A stretch of 20,660 bases of DNA, taken from IMG/VR virus record IMGVR_UViG_3300029923_000122, positions 1 through 20,660 of that record; one strand, written 5' to 3'. Shown piece after piece: positions 1 through 5,672 of the stretch. Positions within the stretch are counted from its first letter, which is position 1. Every line of letters starts with the position of its first letter. The notes below the pieces were generated by a model. It searched no databases and was not told where the DNA came from. It was given only the letters and a program-made list of their open reading frames with translations. The stretch comes from a virus. The translations under genes and the position numbers were made by a program.

Positions 1-442
1 AAGAACATAAACAGGCCTCCAATACTTTACATTATATATACCAGTATCTAGTATATTAATACCAGAATCTAAAGCTATTTTTTTCTCATATTTGCCTAAA
101 GATTTTCCTCCTATTACACTAAAATCAAAATCTTCAAATATTATATCTGAAATTAAGGTTTCTTTTAAATTCCTGTAAGATTCTTCATGATATACTATAT
201 CACCTTTTTCATACTCTAAATTTTCTTTTTTTAGGATAAACATCTATAGTTATTCCTGCAGATAGTGTTTTTGATTTCAAATCATATATACAGTTTGTAA
301 AATTAAAAAATTCCTCATTTACATCTTTAATAGTAATATATTTACCATAGTCTTCACATTCATTAAATTCTATTCTATCATCCCATATAGGTATTAATTC
401 CTTATTATACACAATACATGGTACTATTACATGTTTTTCCAT
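1..442 (-). pseudogene. Hypothetical phage protein, frameshifted, runs off left edge
   Basis: The ATG-initiated frame from 442 reads 77 codons and stops with TGA at 209-211. The following sequence, in the +1 frame, stays open from the frameshift to the left edge (about 75 codons, protein-like, e.g. EYEKGDIVYHEESYRN). The switch falls at a run of seven T on the plus strand (226-232), seven A in the mRNA. With six A the protein would read through as YPKKENLEYEKGDIVY. I infer one gene carrying an extra A. It could be a real inactivating or phase-variable indel, or a homopolymer assembly error. No family is recognised. It lies 11 nt downstream of the small ORF at 454-546, at the distal end of the leftward gene cluster. 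Confidence 0.6.
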
Positions 443-453
443 TTTTTTTTTAT

Positions 454-546
454 TTAAATATTTGAATTTATAAACTCCTTTAAAGATTTACTTTCCATAA
501 TATGTAATAAATCTTCTAACCACTTTAATCTTTCATTATAAGACAT
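454..546 (-). CDS. Small hypothetical protein, 30 aa
   Basis: A 30-codon ATG ORF (begins MSYNERLKWLEDLL) sits 11 nt upstream of the next gene start at 442. The product is a predicted amphipathic helix rich in Leu, Glu and Lys. It has no recognised family. The same reading frame is open back to the TAA stop of the gene at 595-1041, adding 16 protein-like codons (SKRQAADIVLKVKKGC) but no ATG. The ORF may therefore be the tail of a formerly longer gene. It could also be a genuine micro-ORF or a chance frame. Confidence 0.35.
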   Translation of the reverse strand: MSYNERLKWLEDLLHIMESKSLKEFINSNI

Positions 547-594
547 ACAACCTTTTTTTACTTTTAATACTATATCAGCTGCCTGTCTTTTACT

Positions 595-1041
595 TTATAA
601 TTCTTCTTTTTTATTCTTATTGTATTTATGTATCTTTTGCTTATGTAAAGCATTCTGACCTTTAAACTTACCTCCATTATATGGTATATATCTATTTTGA
701 TTACACTGTATTAAACCTTTATCATCTATAATATAATCATTCCAATCATAAGTAGCAATATGATATACAGGATTTCTAAACTCTTCAATAAAATCCTTTT
801 GTCTATATATTGGTACTAATTTGCAATAGTTCCTAAATGCTTTATCATAAGGTTTTCCTATATATCTTTTTATTGTATTGAATAGGATAAACTGATATTT
901 ATTATATTCTACTAGATTATCATTTCTAAGTTTATAACAAACTCTTTCATAATAATCTAAACTATTAAAATATAAAGTACCATTTTCTTTTTTAGGTAAT
1001 ACTAAATCTTCTATATTTGCTAAATTCTTTATCCATGCCAT
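595..1041 (-). CDS. Hypothetical protein, 148 aa
   Basis: The ORF begins MAWIKNLANIEDLVLPKKEN and is rich in Tyr, Asn and Lys, with a Lys/Asn-rich basic tail (YNKNKKEEL). I see no signal peptide, membrane segment or recognised domain. The middle (NTIKRYIGKPYDKAFRNYC, about residues 55-73) looks like a folded soluble domain. One base separates its start from the stop of the upstream gene at 1043-1369, so the two are probably translated from one mRNA. The start context is an A/T-rich leader without a Shine-Dalgarno site, as throughout the window. Function unknown. Confidence 0.75.
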   Translation of the reverse strand: MAWIKNLANIEDLVLPKKENGTLYFNSLDYYERVCYKLRNDNLVEYNKYQFILFNTIKRYIGKPYDKAFRNYCKLVPIYRQKDFIEEFRNPVYHIATYDWNDYIIDDKGLIQCNQNRYIPYNGGKFKGQNALHKQKIHKYNKNKKEEL

Positions 1042-1042
1042 A

Positions 1043-1369
1043 TTATAATTTAATTATTTCTAGTTTATAAATGTTATTTTTATCTACTATTAATTTGTAA
1101 ATATTATTCTCTGACAATAATTTAAAAGAGTAAAAATGATTTTTAAAATCTACAACATCATAACTAACAGCATTTTCACTCTCCCAATAGTTAAGTACTG
1201 TTAGTATTATAGTATTATTATTACTTTTTAAAGTTATGATACTATCATTATTTATAGTAATATATGTAATTTGATTATTCCATCTATTAGAAGAATTAAT
1301 CTTAAAAGATTGTGCTTTTAAATTCAATAATAATGTTATAAATATAAATGAAATAATTAATTTTTTCAT
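1043..1369 (-). CDS. Predicted secreted protein with Sec signal peptide, 108 aa
   Basis: Residues 1-20 form a classic Sec signal peptide: Lys-Lys at positions 2-3, a hydrophobic core (LIISFIFITLLLNL) and a likely cleavage site after KAQ, a common ending for Bacteroidetes signal peptides. There is no Cys at the cleavage point, so it is not a lipoprotein. The mature part (about 88 aa) is rich in Asn, Ile and Ser with alternating hydrophobic residues, suggesting a small beta-rich periplasmic or outer-membrane-associated protein. Its start overlaps the stop of the gene at 1366-1653 by 4 nt, indicating translational coupling. A periplasmic phage protein made with early-type genes could modify the envelope or block superinfection. 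That role is inference. Confidence 0.75.
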   Translation of the reverse strand: MKKLIISFIFITLLLNLKAQSFKINSSNRWNNQITYITINNDSIITLKSNNNTIILTVLNYWESENAVSYDVVDFKNHFYSFKLLSENNIYKLIVDKNNIYKLEIIKL

Positions 1370-1653
1370 AATTTTAAACTTTTAATAAATCTATTATAAT
1401 TTCTTATTTTTAACACTTTTTCTCTTCTATTTTGTTTAGAAGTTAAAAATTTATATTTTAAATGCACTAATAAAGTTTCTTTTGATTGTACTTTTAATTG
1501 ATTATTACATGCTCTAACAATTGCTTCTGACAAATATAAATACTTATGAAATGTAAACCCTAGTATTTTAATAGGATATTTGTAATACAAAGATACTATA
1601 GAAGAATTATATTCATTCTTATTATCTTTTATTTTTAATTTATATTTACACAT
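1366..1653 (-). CDS. Hypothetical basic protein, 95 aa
   Basis: The ORF begins MCKYKLKIKDNKNEYNSS and is strongly basic, especially at the C-terminal end (SKQNRREKVLKIRNYNRFIKSLKL), which could bind nucleic acid. The centre (GFTFHKYLYLSEAIVRACNN) is compatible with a short helix-turn-helix-like or helical segment, but no family is recognised. Its stop overlaps the start of the secreted-protein gene downstream by 4 nt. The gene at 1665-2123 ends 11 nt upstream of it, so it sits inside a tightly packed leftward operon. Function unknown. Confidence 0.7.
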   Translation of the reverse strand: MCKYKLKIKDNKNEYNSSIVSLYYKYPIKILGFTFHKYLYLSEAIVRACNNQLKVQSKETLLVHLKYKFLTSKQNRREKVLKIRNYNRFIKSLKL

Positions 1654-1664
1654 GTTTTAATGTT

Positions 1665-2123
1665 TTAAATAGGTGAAGATAATTTAATATTTTTCTTTTT
1701 TAATACCTCTTGTAAATCTTCTTTATTTCTTATACACTTATTTATATCTTTTGTATCTTCTAATATCTTATTTAAAGGATTATAAGTAAATAACCACATG
1801 TTTAGTGCTGATAAATCATCTGTAAATATACTTGTGTATGTATGTACATCTGAATATATAGTAAGTCTTTTAGTAAATATCCACCCATTCCACACTTTAA
1901 AAATAGAATATAATGGTGTAATTATTGATTCTCCTTCTTTTAAAATTTTACATTTCTCTATTGTTTCTTTCATAAATTTATTTTGTTTAAAATATTCATC
2001 ACATGTAGGACCTACATCATTCCATTTAGAAGCCTTTTTCCAAGCAATTAAAATTTCTTTTTTTGGTGTATTTTCAAAATAGTATCTTAATTCATCAAAA
2101 AAGTTTTTACATTTTTTTTTCAT
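1665..2123 (-). CDS. Hypothetical protein, 152 aa
   Basis: A Lys/Glu-rich soluble protein beginning MKKKCKNFFDELRYYFEN, with several Trp residues in the middle (KVWNGWIFTKRL around residues 76-87) and a charged, helical C-terminal third. No signal peptide, membrane span or known motif is visible. An antisense plus-strand frame inside it is judged a shadow. It is the first protein gene after tRNA-Met(CAT) in the leftward direction, so tRNA and mRNA may derive from one transcript processed at the tRNA. Function unknown. Confidence 0.75.
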   Translation of the reverse strand: MKKKCKNFFDELRYYFENTPKKEILIAWKKASKWNDVGPTCDEYFKQNKFMKETIEKCKILKEGESIITPLYSIFKVWNGWIFTKRLTIYSDVHTYTSIFTDDLSALNMWLFTYNPLNKILEDTKDINKCIRNKEDLQEVLKKKNIKLSSPI

Positions 2124-2144
2124 ATTTACTTAATTAAATATTAG

Positions 2145-2218
2145 TGTGCCCTACAGGACTTGAACCTGTGATCTTCTCATTATGAGTGAGCTGCTTTAAC
2201 CAACTAAGCTAAGGGCAC
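2145..2218 (-). tRNA. tRNA-Met (anticodon CAT; Ile2 not excluded)
   Basis: Read on the minus strand, a 74-nt cloverleaf folds fully. The acceptor stem GTGCCCT pairs with AGGGCAC (7 of 7). The D-arm has stem GCTT/AAGC, and the T-arm ACAGG/CCTGT encloses TTCAAGT. The anticodon loop is CTCATAA, so the anticodon is CAT. The anticodon stem has four good pairs and a G27-A43 mismatch at the top. The discriminator base is A and CCA is not encoded. The T-arm side (GGTCACAGG-like) resembles elongator tRNA-Met, while the acceptor and D region resembles tRNA-Ile(CAT), which is modified to read AUA. AUA is very common in these genes, so the Ile2 reading deserves consideration. Confidence 0.93.
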
Positions 2219-2222
2219 TTAT

Positions 2223-2258
2223 AAAAGGTTAAATAATATTACTATTACTTAACCTTTT
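2223..2258 (-). terminator. Hairpin terminator downstream of the 2277-2630 gene
   Basis: A perfect 10-bp inverted repeat, AAAAGGTTAA at 2223-2232 and TTAACCTTTT at 2249-2258, surrounds a 16-nt AT loop. It lies just after the stop of the coiled-coil gene and just before the 5' end of tRNA-Met. The stem has an A-run on one side and a T-run on the other, so it could stop transcription in either direction. It may also act as a processing or stabilising structure at the mRNA-tRNA junction. Confidence 0.65.
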
Positions 2259-2276
2259 AATAAAAATATACAAATA

Positions 2277-2630
2277 TTAGTCTTTTTTCAAAGTTTCATA
2301 TTCTTCTTTTAAAAAAGTAATTTGTTCTTGTAAACTAACCAAGTCTTCTTCTGCTTGTGTAAGTAAATTCTTTTTGTAAATTAAATTACTAACATAAGAA
2401 CTTCTATCTGTAATTAATTTACCATCATTAACTCTAGCAATTGTTAATGCTTCTTTTGCTTCTTCTACTTTAGTTTCATAATCAATTTGATCTCCAGATA
2501 AAGCATTAATTTGAGAACTTAAAGCTGAATCAACTTGTCTCCATACCTTTTGTGCTAATACTTCATTGTCATCACCTTTTAAAGTAGCAATGAATTGTTT
2601 AATAAAACTGTTTGTCTTTGTAGTTGCCAT
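2277..2630 (-). CDS. Small coiled-coil protein of crAss-like phage type, 117 aa
   Basis: The protein begins MATTKTNSFIKQFIATLKGDD. It has an N-terminal helix, a linker with DQIDYETKVEEAKEALTIARVNDGKLITDR (about residues 48-76, in two overlapping helices), and a heptad-patterned C-terminus (LLTQAEEDLVSLQEQITFLKEEYETL) that predicts a coiled coil. Proteins with this arrangement (LKGDD..., EEAKEALTxARxNxGxLIxxR) occur in crAss-like and related Bacteroides phages from memory, without known function. Residue use is less Asn/Lys-biased than in its neighbours, compatible with higher expression. It is bounded by a strong hairpin downstream and the 403-aa gene 21 nt upstream. A scaffold or adaptor role is possible but unproven. 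Confidence 0.8.
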   Translation of the reverse strand: MATTKTNSFIKQFIATLKGDDNEVLAQKVWRQVDSALSSQINALSGDQIDYETKVEEAKEALTIARVNDGKLITDRSSYVSNLIYKKNLLTQAEEDLVSLQEQITFLKEEYETLKKD

Positions 2631-2651
2631 AATTTTTAATTGTATAATAGT

Positions 2652-3863
2652 TTATTTAGTTAATTGTGTTCTTAATTGTTTATTTTTGTTTTTTGTTGTT
2701 AATTTTATTTTACTTACAGATGGATTAGTAAGTACTAAATCTTCATATGTATATATATTTAGAATATCAAACCCTACTAATTCAGCACTGTTAATATTTT
2801 TTAAATCAGTAGTTGATGAAATTTCTTTTTTAGGATAGTATTTAAAAAATAAATCAAAATCTTTATACTTTAATACTCTATTCCAAAATTTAAAATCTTC
2901 TTTTGTTTTATTCCAATCAAAACCATTTTTTATTTGTACACAAGTAAAATTTTCTTGAAATATATTAACATCTGCTTTATTACCTTGTTTAATTTGGTTG
3001 TTAACCATTTCTTGAACTACTTCAATAGGGAAATCTTTTATCTCACCTATTAAATCACTTTCTTTTACTTTATAATCTTCTATCTTTTTAATTTCTTCAT
3101 TAAAATATGTATAAGCATATTTTCCTAATATTTCTTTTTTTCTTTCATTAGACATATTTGTATTTATAACTTTATTATTAAATATTTCTATCTCTTCTTT
3201 AGAAGCTTCAAATACATCACCTTCAATATCATATTTTCCACCTTCAAAAGTACAATAATCCATATTTATACTATATTTAAAATAAGATTTTTGTGTGTAT
3301 TTAAATAAGGATGTAAATAATTGTGTAAAACCACTATACACTTCTTTATATATTTCTCCTTCTATTAAATCTTCTTTTGTAATAGCTTTATAAATGCCAT
3401 TTACTATTTTTATATTATCAGTATTTATTAAATCAGATAAGTGAAATCCATATCCTCCTATATTAGAAGATAAACCTACTGCGCCCTCTTTAATTTCAAA
3501 TATTTCTCCTATAAAAGGATATTTAAGGTCTAAAGGGCATTCAATTATACAAAAAGATGACCATACTTTAGGTTTAGTATTAATTCTAACAAAATCTCCA
3601 ACCTTTAAATGGCATTTAAGATTTTCTTCTACATATGGAATTAAATCTGAAGCATAATAATAAGATCCTGTTTTTTTACTACCATCAGATAATACTAGAT
3701 TAATATCTTCTTCTATATCAACTACACAAAGAAAAGGATTTATTTTATCTTTTACTGATTTCCATTCTTCACAAGAATTTAATCCTTGAGTTCCACAAGT
3801 TTTATCAATAGGTACTACTTTCATACCTATTTTTATATCTTCTATATTCATAGTTTTATACAT
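2652..3863 (-). CDS. Hypothetical multidomain protein with SH3-like N-terminal repeats, 403 aa
   Basis: This is the largest protein of the leftward block. Two N-terminal segments resemble small beta-barrel (SH3-like) openings: IKIGMKVVPID near residues 10-20 and LKVGDFVRIN near residue 85. Each is followed by alternating hydrophobic strands and a GYGFHLSDLI-like closing motif. The C-terminal third contains FPIEVVQEMVNNQIKQGN and GFDWNKTKEDFKFWNRVL...FDLFFKYYP. This pattern (W, T/K, FW, FDLFF, YP) I recognise as recurring in uncharacterised proteins of large tailed phages. Met5 (MNIEDIKIG) is an alternative start. The gene follows the membrane-protein gene at 3869 by 5 nt. Function unknown, and the SH3 assignment is by eye. 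Confidence 0.8.
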   Translation of the reverse strand: MYKTMNIEDIKIGMKVVPIDKTCGTQGLNSCEEWKSVKDKINPFLCVVDIEEDINLVLSDGSKKTGSYYYASDLIPYVEENLKCHLKVGDFVRINTKPKVWSSFCIIECPLDLKYPFIGEIFEIKEGAVGLSSNIGGYGFHLSDLINTDNIKIVNGIYKAITKEDLIEGEIYKEVYSGFTQLFTSLFKYTQKSYFKYSINMDYCTFEGGKYDIEGDVFEASKEEIEIFNNKVINTNMSNERKKEILGKYAYTYFNEEIKKIEDYKVKESDLIGEIKDFPIEVVQEMVNNQIKQGNKADVNIFQENFTCVQIKNGFDWNKTKEDFKFWNRVLKYKDFDLFFKYYPKKEISSTTDLKNINSAELVGFDILNIYTYEDLVLTNPSVSKIKLTTKNKNKQLRTQLTK

Positions 3864-3868
3864 AATAA

Positions 3869-4102
3869 TTAATTATCTTTAATATCAAACCATCCTATTA
3901 CACTTCCAGTACCTGTGAATGTGCCTACTGTATAAAGTACTTCTGCTTTACCTATAGGATTAAAATTACATTTACACATTTTATATATATTTAATATATA
4001 ACCTATTGTACCTAATATTAAAAATAACAAGACTACCACACATGATAGTCCTGATAATCTATATATTTTATTACTTAATTTATTCTTTTTACTTTTAAGC
4101 AT
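3869..4102 (-). CDS. Single-pass membrane protein, 77 aa
   Basis: A basic N-terminus (MLKSKKNKLSNKIYR) is followed by a hydrophobic span at about residues 16-39 (GLSCVVVLLFLILGTIGYIL). After it comes a short Cys-containing loop (KMCKCN) and a Gly/Thr-rich C-terminal tail (YTVGTFTGTGSVIGWFDI). By the positive-inside rule the N-terminus is probably cytoplasmic. Its start codon overlaps the stop of the 29-aa membrane-peptide gene as TAATG, so the two are almost certainly translationally coupled. Candidate roles are membrane remodelling, superinfection immunity or a lysis accessory, none demonstrated by sequence. Confidence 0.75.
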   Translation of the reverse strand: MLKSKKNKLSNKIYRLSGLSCVVVLLFLILGTIGYILNIYKMCKCNFNPIGKAEVLYTVGTFTGTGSVIGWFDIKDN

Positions 4103-4191
4103 TATTTAGATTTTTTAGTAAATAATAATGTAAGTAAAAAAGCTAGAGATGGAGCTAGTGCTGCCCCAATGTAAAAGATTGTTTGTTCCAT
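4102..4191 (-). CDS. 29-aa membrane micro-protein
   Basis: The ORF MEQTIFYIGAALAPSLAFLL... is almost wholly hydrophobic from residue 5 to 24 (one predicted TM helix, Ala/Leu/Phe-rich) and ends in a basic tail TKKSK. It is below usual gene-calling length. Support comes from the TAATG overlap of its stop with the next start at 4102, the classic coupling arrangement, and from clean ATG-TAA boundaries that leave only short gaps. The upstream leader is A-rich. It could be a small holin-like or regulatory membrane peptide paired with the 77-aa membrane protein. Function unknown. Confidence 0.7.
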   Translation of the reverse strand: MEQTIFYIGAALAPSLAFLLTLLFTKKSK

Positions 4192-4206
4192 TTTATTTTT
4201 TTGTTT

Positions 4207-4406
4207 TTAAATTTTTAATTTCCAAAAAGTTAATTTGATATGTAAAGCAAAGTAATGTAATTGCAAAAAAATAAATAAACCATCATTAAATATGCCTTCT
4301 TTTTTCCAATAAATAGTATCTAGAGGATATATAAAACTTTTACCTTTTCTACTTGATTTCCAAATATTCAGTCTTGGTTTAAATATGTATAGATCTTTTT
4401 TATCAT
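4207..4406 (-). CDS. Hypothetical 66-aa protein requiring a -1 frameshift at A-AAA-AAG
   Basis: The ATG at 4406-4404 starts a short frame (MIKKIYTYLNQD) that stops after 12 codons. A second frame without any usable start codon stays open from just past an in-frame TAA to its stop at 4207-4209. It encodes protein-like sequence (LYIFKPRLNIWKSSRKGKSF, then IYPLDTIYWKKEGIF). The two join perfectly by a -1 shift on the heptamer A AAA AAG (mRNA; plus-strand T-run 4396-4401), the same slippery sequence as in E. coli dnaX. The shifted product is MIKKDLYIFKPRL... of 66 aa, ending in an aromatic, partly amphipathic tail. The alternative is a single missing A in the genome or assembly. Fit to the gaps between neighbours supports a real gene. 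Confidence 0.55.
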
Positions 4407-4743
4407 TTTTTTATACTTTTAATTAAAATATGAGGGATGTTTTTTACCTCAATTCAATAGCCTTATTTGTTACTATCATTATCTCTACATCTTATTTCTT
4501 CACAGATATGATGTTAGAATTATACGTTAACCATTAATATGAAAAATGTACCTATGAATACTCTCTATCTATAGACTCACTATAGTTTATTCCACGTAGT
4601 TATTACTAACATAGAGAGTTTTTAAAAACTTTAACTAATTCTTCAGTAGATAAAAAACAAAGGATTAATTAAAGTTTTTATAATATTTAATTACAATTAC
4701 AGAATGTACCTACTCATTCACAATGCATTAGAACTGCGGTAAT
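4407..4743. other. Non-coding gap with three consecutive large stem-loops
   Basis: No convincing ORF on either strand. Three back-to-back inverted repeats are present. The first is 4560-4568 with 4611-4619 (9 bp, 42-nt loop). The second is 4623-4634 with 4669-4680 (12 bp, 34-nt loop). The third is 4681-4693 plus 4695-4700 with 4739-4744 plus 4745-4757 (19 bp with one bulged C, 38-nt loop), overlapping the stop codon of the 4744-4941 gene. All are perfect apart from the bulge. They could be terminators or processing sites, or one structured RNA. Positions 4407-4559 show no recognisable element. Confidence 0.6.
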
Positions 4744-4941
4744 TTAATTAAATATTACTTTTTTATTATTTTTAACTCTAAATTGAGCAATGTCTTTTTT
4801 TAAGTTGTCTTCAAAAGCTTCTAAAGAATTAATATTTTTTTTAACTTTAAATCTAGGTCTTTTAGACTTTTGATTTATTTTATGTAAAGATACTAATACT
4901 TTACTTTTGTAAGAATCTGATGATGCTGTTAATATGTTCAT
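4744..4941 (-). CDS. Small basic hypothetical protein, 65 aa
   Basis: Begins MNILTASSDSYKSKVLVSLH. It is very rich in Lys and Arg (RPRFKVKKNINS, RVKNNKKVIF) with one central acidic helix (LEAFEDNLKKDIAQF). It may bind nucleic acid, but no family is recognised. Its leader (TAAACATT before ATG) closely matches the leaders of the two following upstream genes at 5138 and 5380, suggesting shared origin or co-translation. The stop codon is embedded in a 19-bp stem-loop. Confidence 0.65.
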   Translation of the reverse strand: MNILTASSDSYKSKVLVSLHKINQKSKRPRFKVKKNINSLEAFEDNLKKDIAQFRVKNNKKVIFN

Positions 4942-4946
4942 AATGT

Positions 4947-5138
4947 TTATTTTTTATTTAAAAAAGTTTGTATTTTTTCCCATATTACTAATAAAGCTAT
5001 ATATATAACAATTATATCTATATCAATTAGAACTATTATAATAGTATCTACTTTGAAAAATTCATAAATATAAGTAATAATTATCACTTGTAATAATAAA
5101 AACATAGAATATAATAAAGATCTTATTAAATTTTTCAT
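4947..5138 (-). CDS. Two-TM membrane protein A, 63 aa
   Basis: After a short basic N-terminus (MKNLIRSLLYS) there are two hydrophobic helices, about residues 7-27 and 32-53, separated by a short FFKVDT turn. A cytoplasmic-type tail WEKIQTFLNKK follows. The second helix contains acidic residues (VLIDIDIIVIYIALL), unusual inside a membrane span. The next gene upstream encodes a protein with the same plan and a similar end (FIDIAIYVIILL...IWKLHNTF versus IDIIVIYIALLVIWEKIQTF), so the pair looks like an ancient tandem duplication. The start context TAAACATTATG is shared. Role unknown, probably acting in the host inner membrane. Confidence 0.7.
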   Translation of the reverse strand: MKNLIRSLLYSMFLLLQVIIITYIYEFFKVDTIIIVLIDIDIIVIYIALLVIWEKIQTFLNKK

Positions 5139-5143
5139 AATGT

Positions 5144-5380
5144 TTAGTTTTTAGATAACAAATTAAAATTTCCAAATTCATCAAATGTATTATGTAGTTT
5201 CCATATTATATCTGATAATAATAGTATAATTACATATATTGCTATATCTATAAATATAGCAACTGTAAATATTAAAATAGGAGATATATGTGTAATATTA
5301 CACACAAGACCAGAAAACACAGCTATTACTATTGTAGTAGTTAGAAAAATAAATAACTGTAAAAAGTTTTTATCAGTCAT
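5144..5380 (-). CDS. Two-TM membrane protein B, 78 aa
   Basis: I choose the ATG at 5380 (MTDKNFLQLFIFL) rather than an upstream ATG at 5458. It follows the same CTAAACAT leader as the neighbouring genes and overlaps the upstream gene by only 8 nt (ATGACTGA). The longer form would overlap it by 86 nt. The protein has two hydrophobic helices (about residues 6-26 and 33-56), an acidic FIDI motif in the second, and a soluble tail IWKLHNTFDEFGNFNLLSKN. It resembles membrane protein A at 4947-5138 and is probably its paralogue. Function unknown. Confidence 0.7.
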   Translation of the reverse strand: MTDKNFLQLFIFLTTTIVIAVFSGLVCNITHISPILIFTVAIFIDIAIYVIILLLSDIIWKLHNTFDEFGNFNLLSKN

Positions 5381-5615
5381 GATGTTTAGTTTTAGATTTA
5401 CGTTTCTTTTTATTTCTAATAAATGATTGTTTAGCTTTAAGTTTAGATACTTTATCACATTGTTCTTTATAATCTAATTCTTGTTGATATAAAGTTTTAA
5501 TGTCTTCTTCAATAACTAATCGTTTATAATTAATAACTGCTTTAAATTTAGAATAATCTAACCAATAATGAGGTGAAATATTAAATTTAAAAGAATTAGA
5601 TTTATCATGTTTCAT
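5373..5615 (-). CDS. Hypothetical highly basic protein, 80 aa
   Basis: Begins MKHDKSNSFKFNISPHYWLDYSKF. It has a predicted helical middle (EEDIKTLYQQELDYKEQCDKVSKLKAK in two overlapping stretches) and an extremely basic C-terminus (RNKKKRKSKTKHHD). A basic tail next to a possible coiled coil suggests RNA or DNA binding, but no family is recognised. It is the first gene after the strong hairpin at 5631-5662, and the two-TM protein genes follow it, the first overlapping it by 8 nt. Four genes here (5373, 5144, 4947, 4744) seem to form one operon. Confidence 0.7.
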   Translation of the reverse strand: MKHDKSNSFKFNISPHYWLDYSKFKAVINYKRLVIEEDIKTLYQQELDYKEQCDKVSKLKAKQSFIRNKKKRKSKTKHHD

Positions 5616-5630
5616 ATTTATAAAATTTAA

Positions 5631-5662
5631 ATACTAGTAATCAAATTAATGATTACTAGTAT
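5631..5662 (-). terminator. 13-bp perfect hairpin between two leftward genes
   Basis: ATACTAGTAATCA at 5631-5643 pairs perfectly with 5650-5662 around a 6-nt loop. It lies between the stop of the 5673-6347 gene and the start of the 5373-5615 gene, followed on the minus strand by TTTAAATTTT. It fits a terminator or mRNA-end stabiliser. The stem itself is AT-rich, so terminator strength is uncertain. Confidence 0.65.
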
Positions 5663-5672
5663 AAGTTGTAAA

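Noticed and set aside
1798-2082. 94-codon plus-strand frame
   Set aside because: Antisense shadow of the 1665-2123 gene, against local transcription direction.
2566-2838. 90-codon hydrophobic plus-strand frame
   Set aside because: Antisense to two good leftward genes; hydrophobicity is a by-product of the complementary Lys/Asn-rich codons.
4574-4585. GACTCACTATAG, identical to the core of the T7 promoter
   Set aside because: The upstream half of the T7 promoter does not match, no plus-strand gene follows, and the sequence falls in the loop of a hairpin as a direct repeat of CTATAG. Most likely chance.
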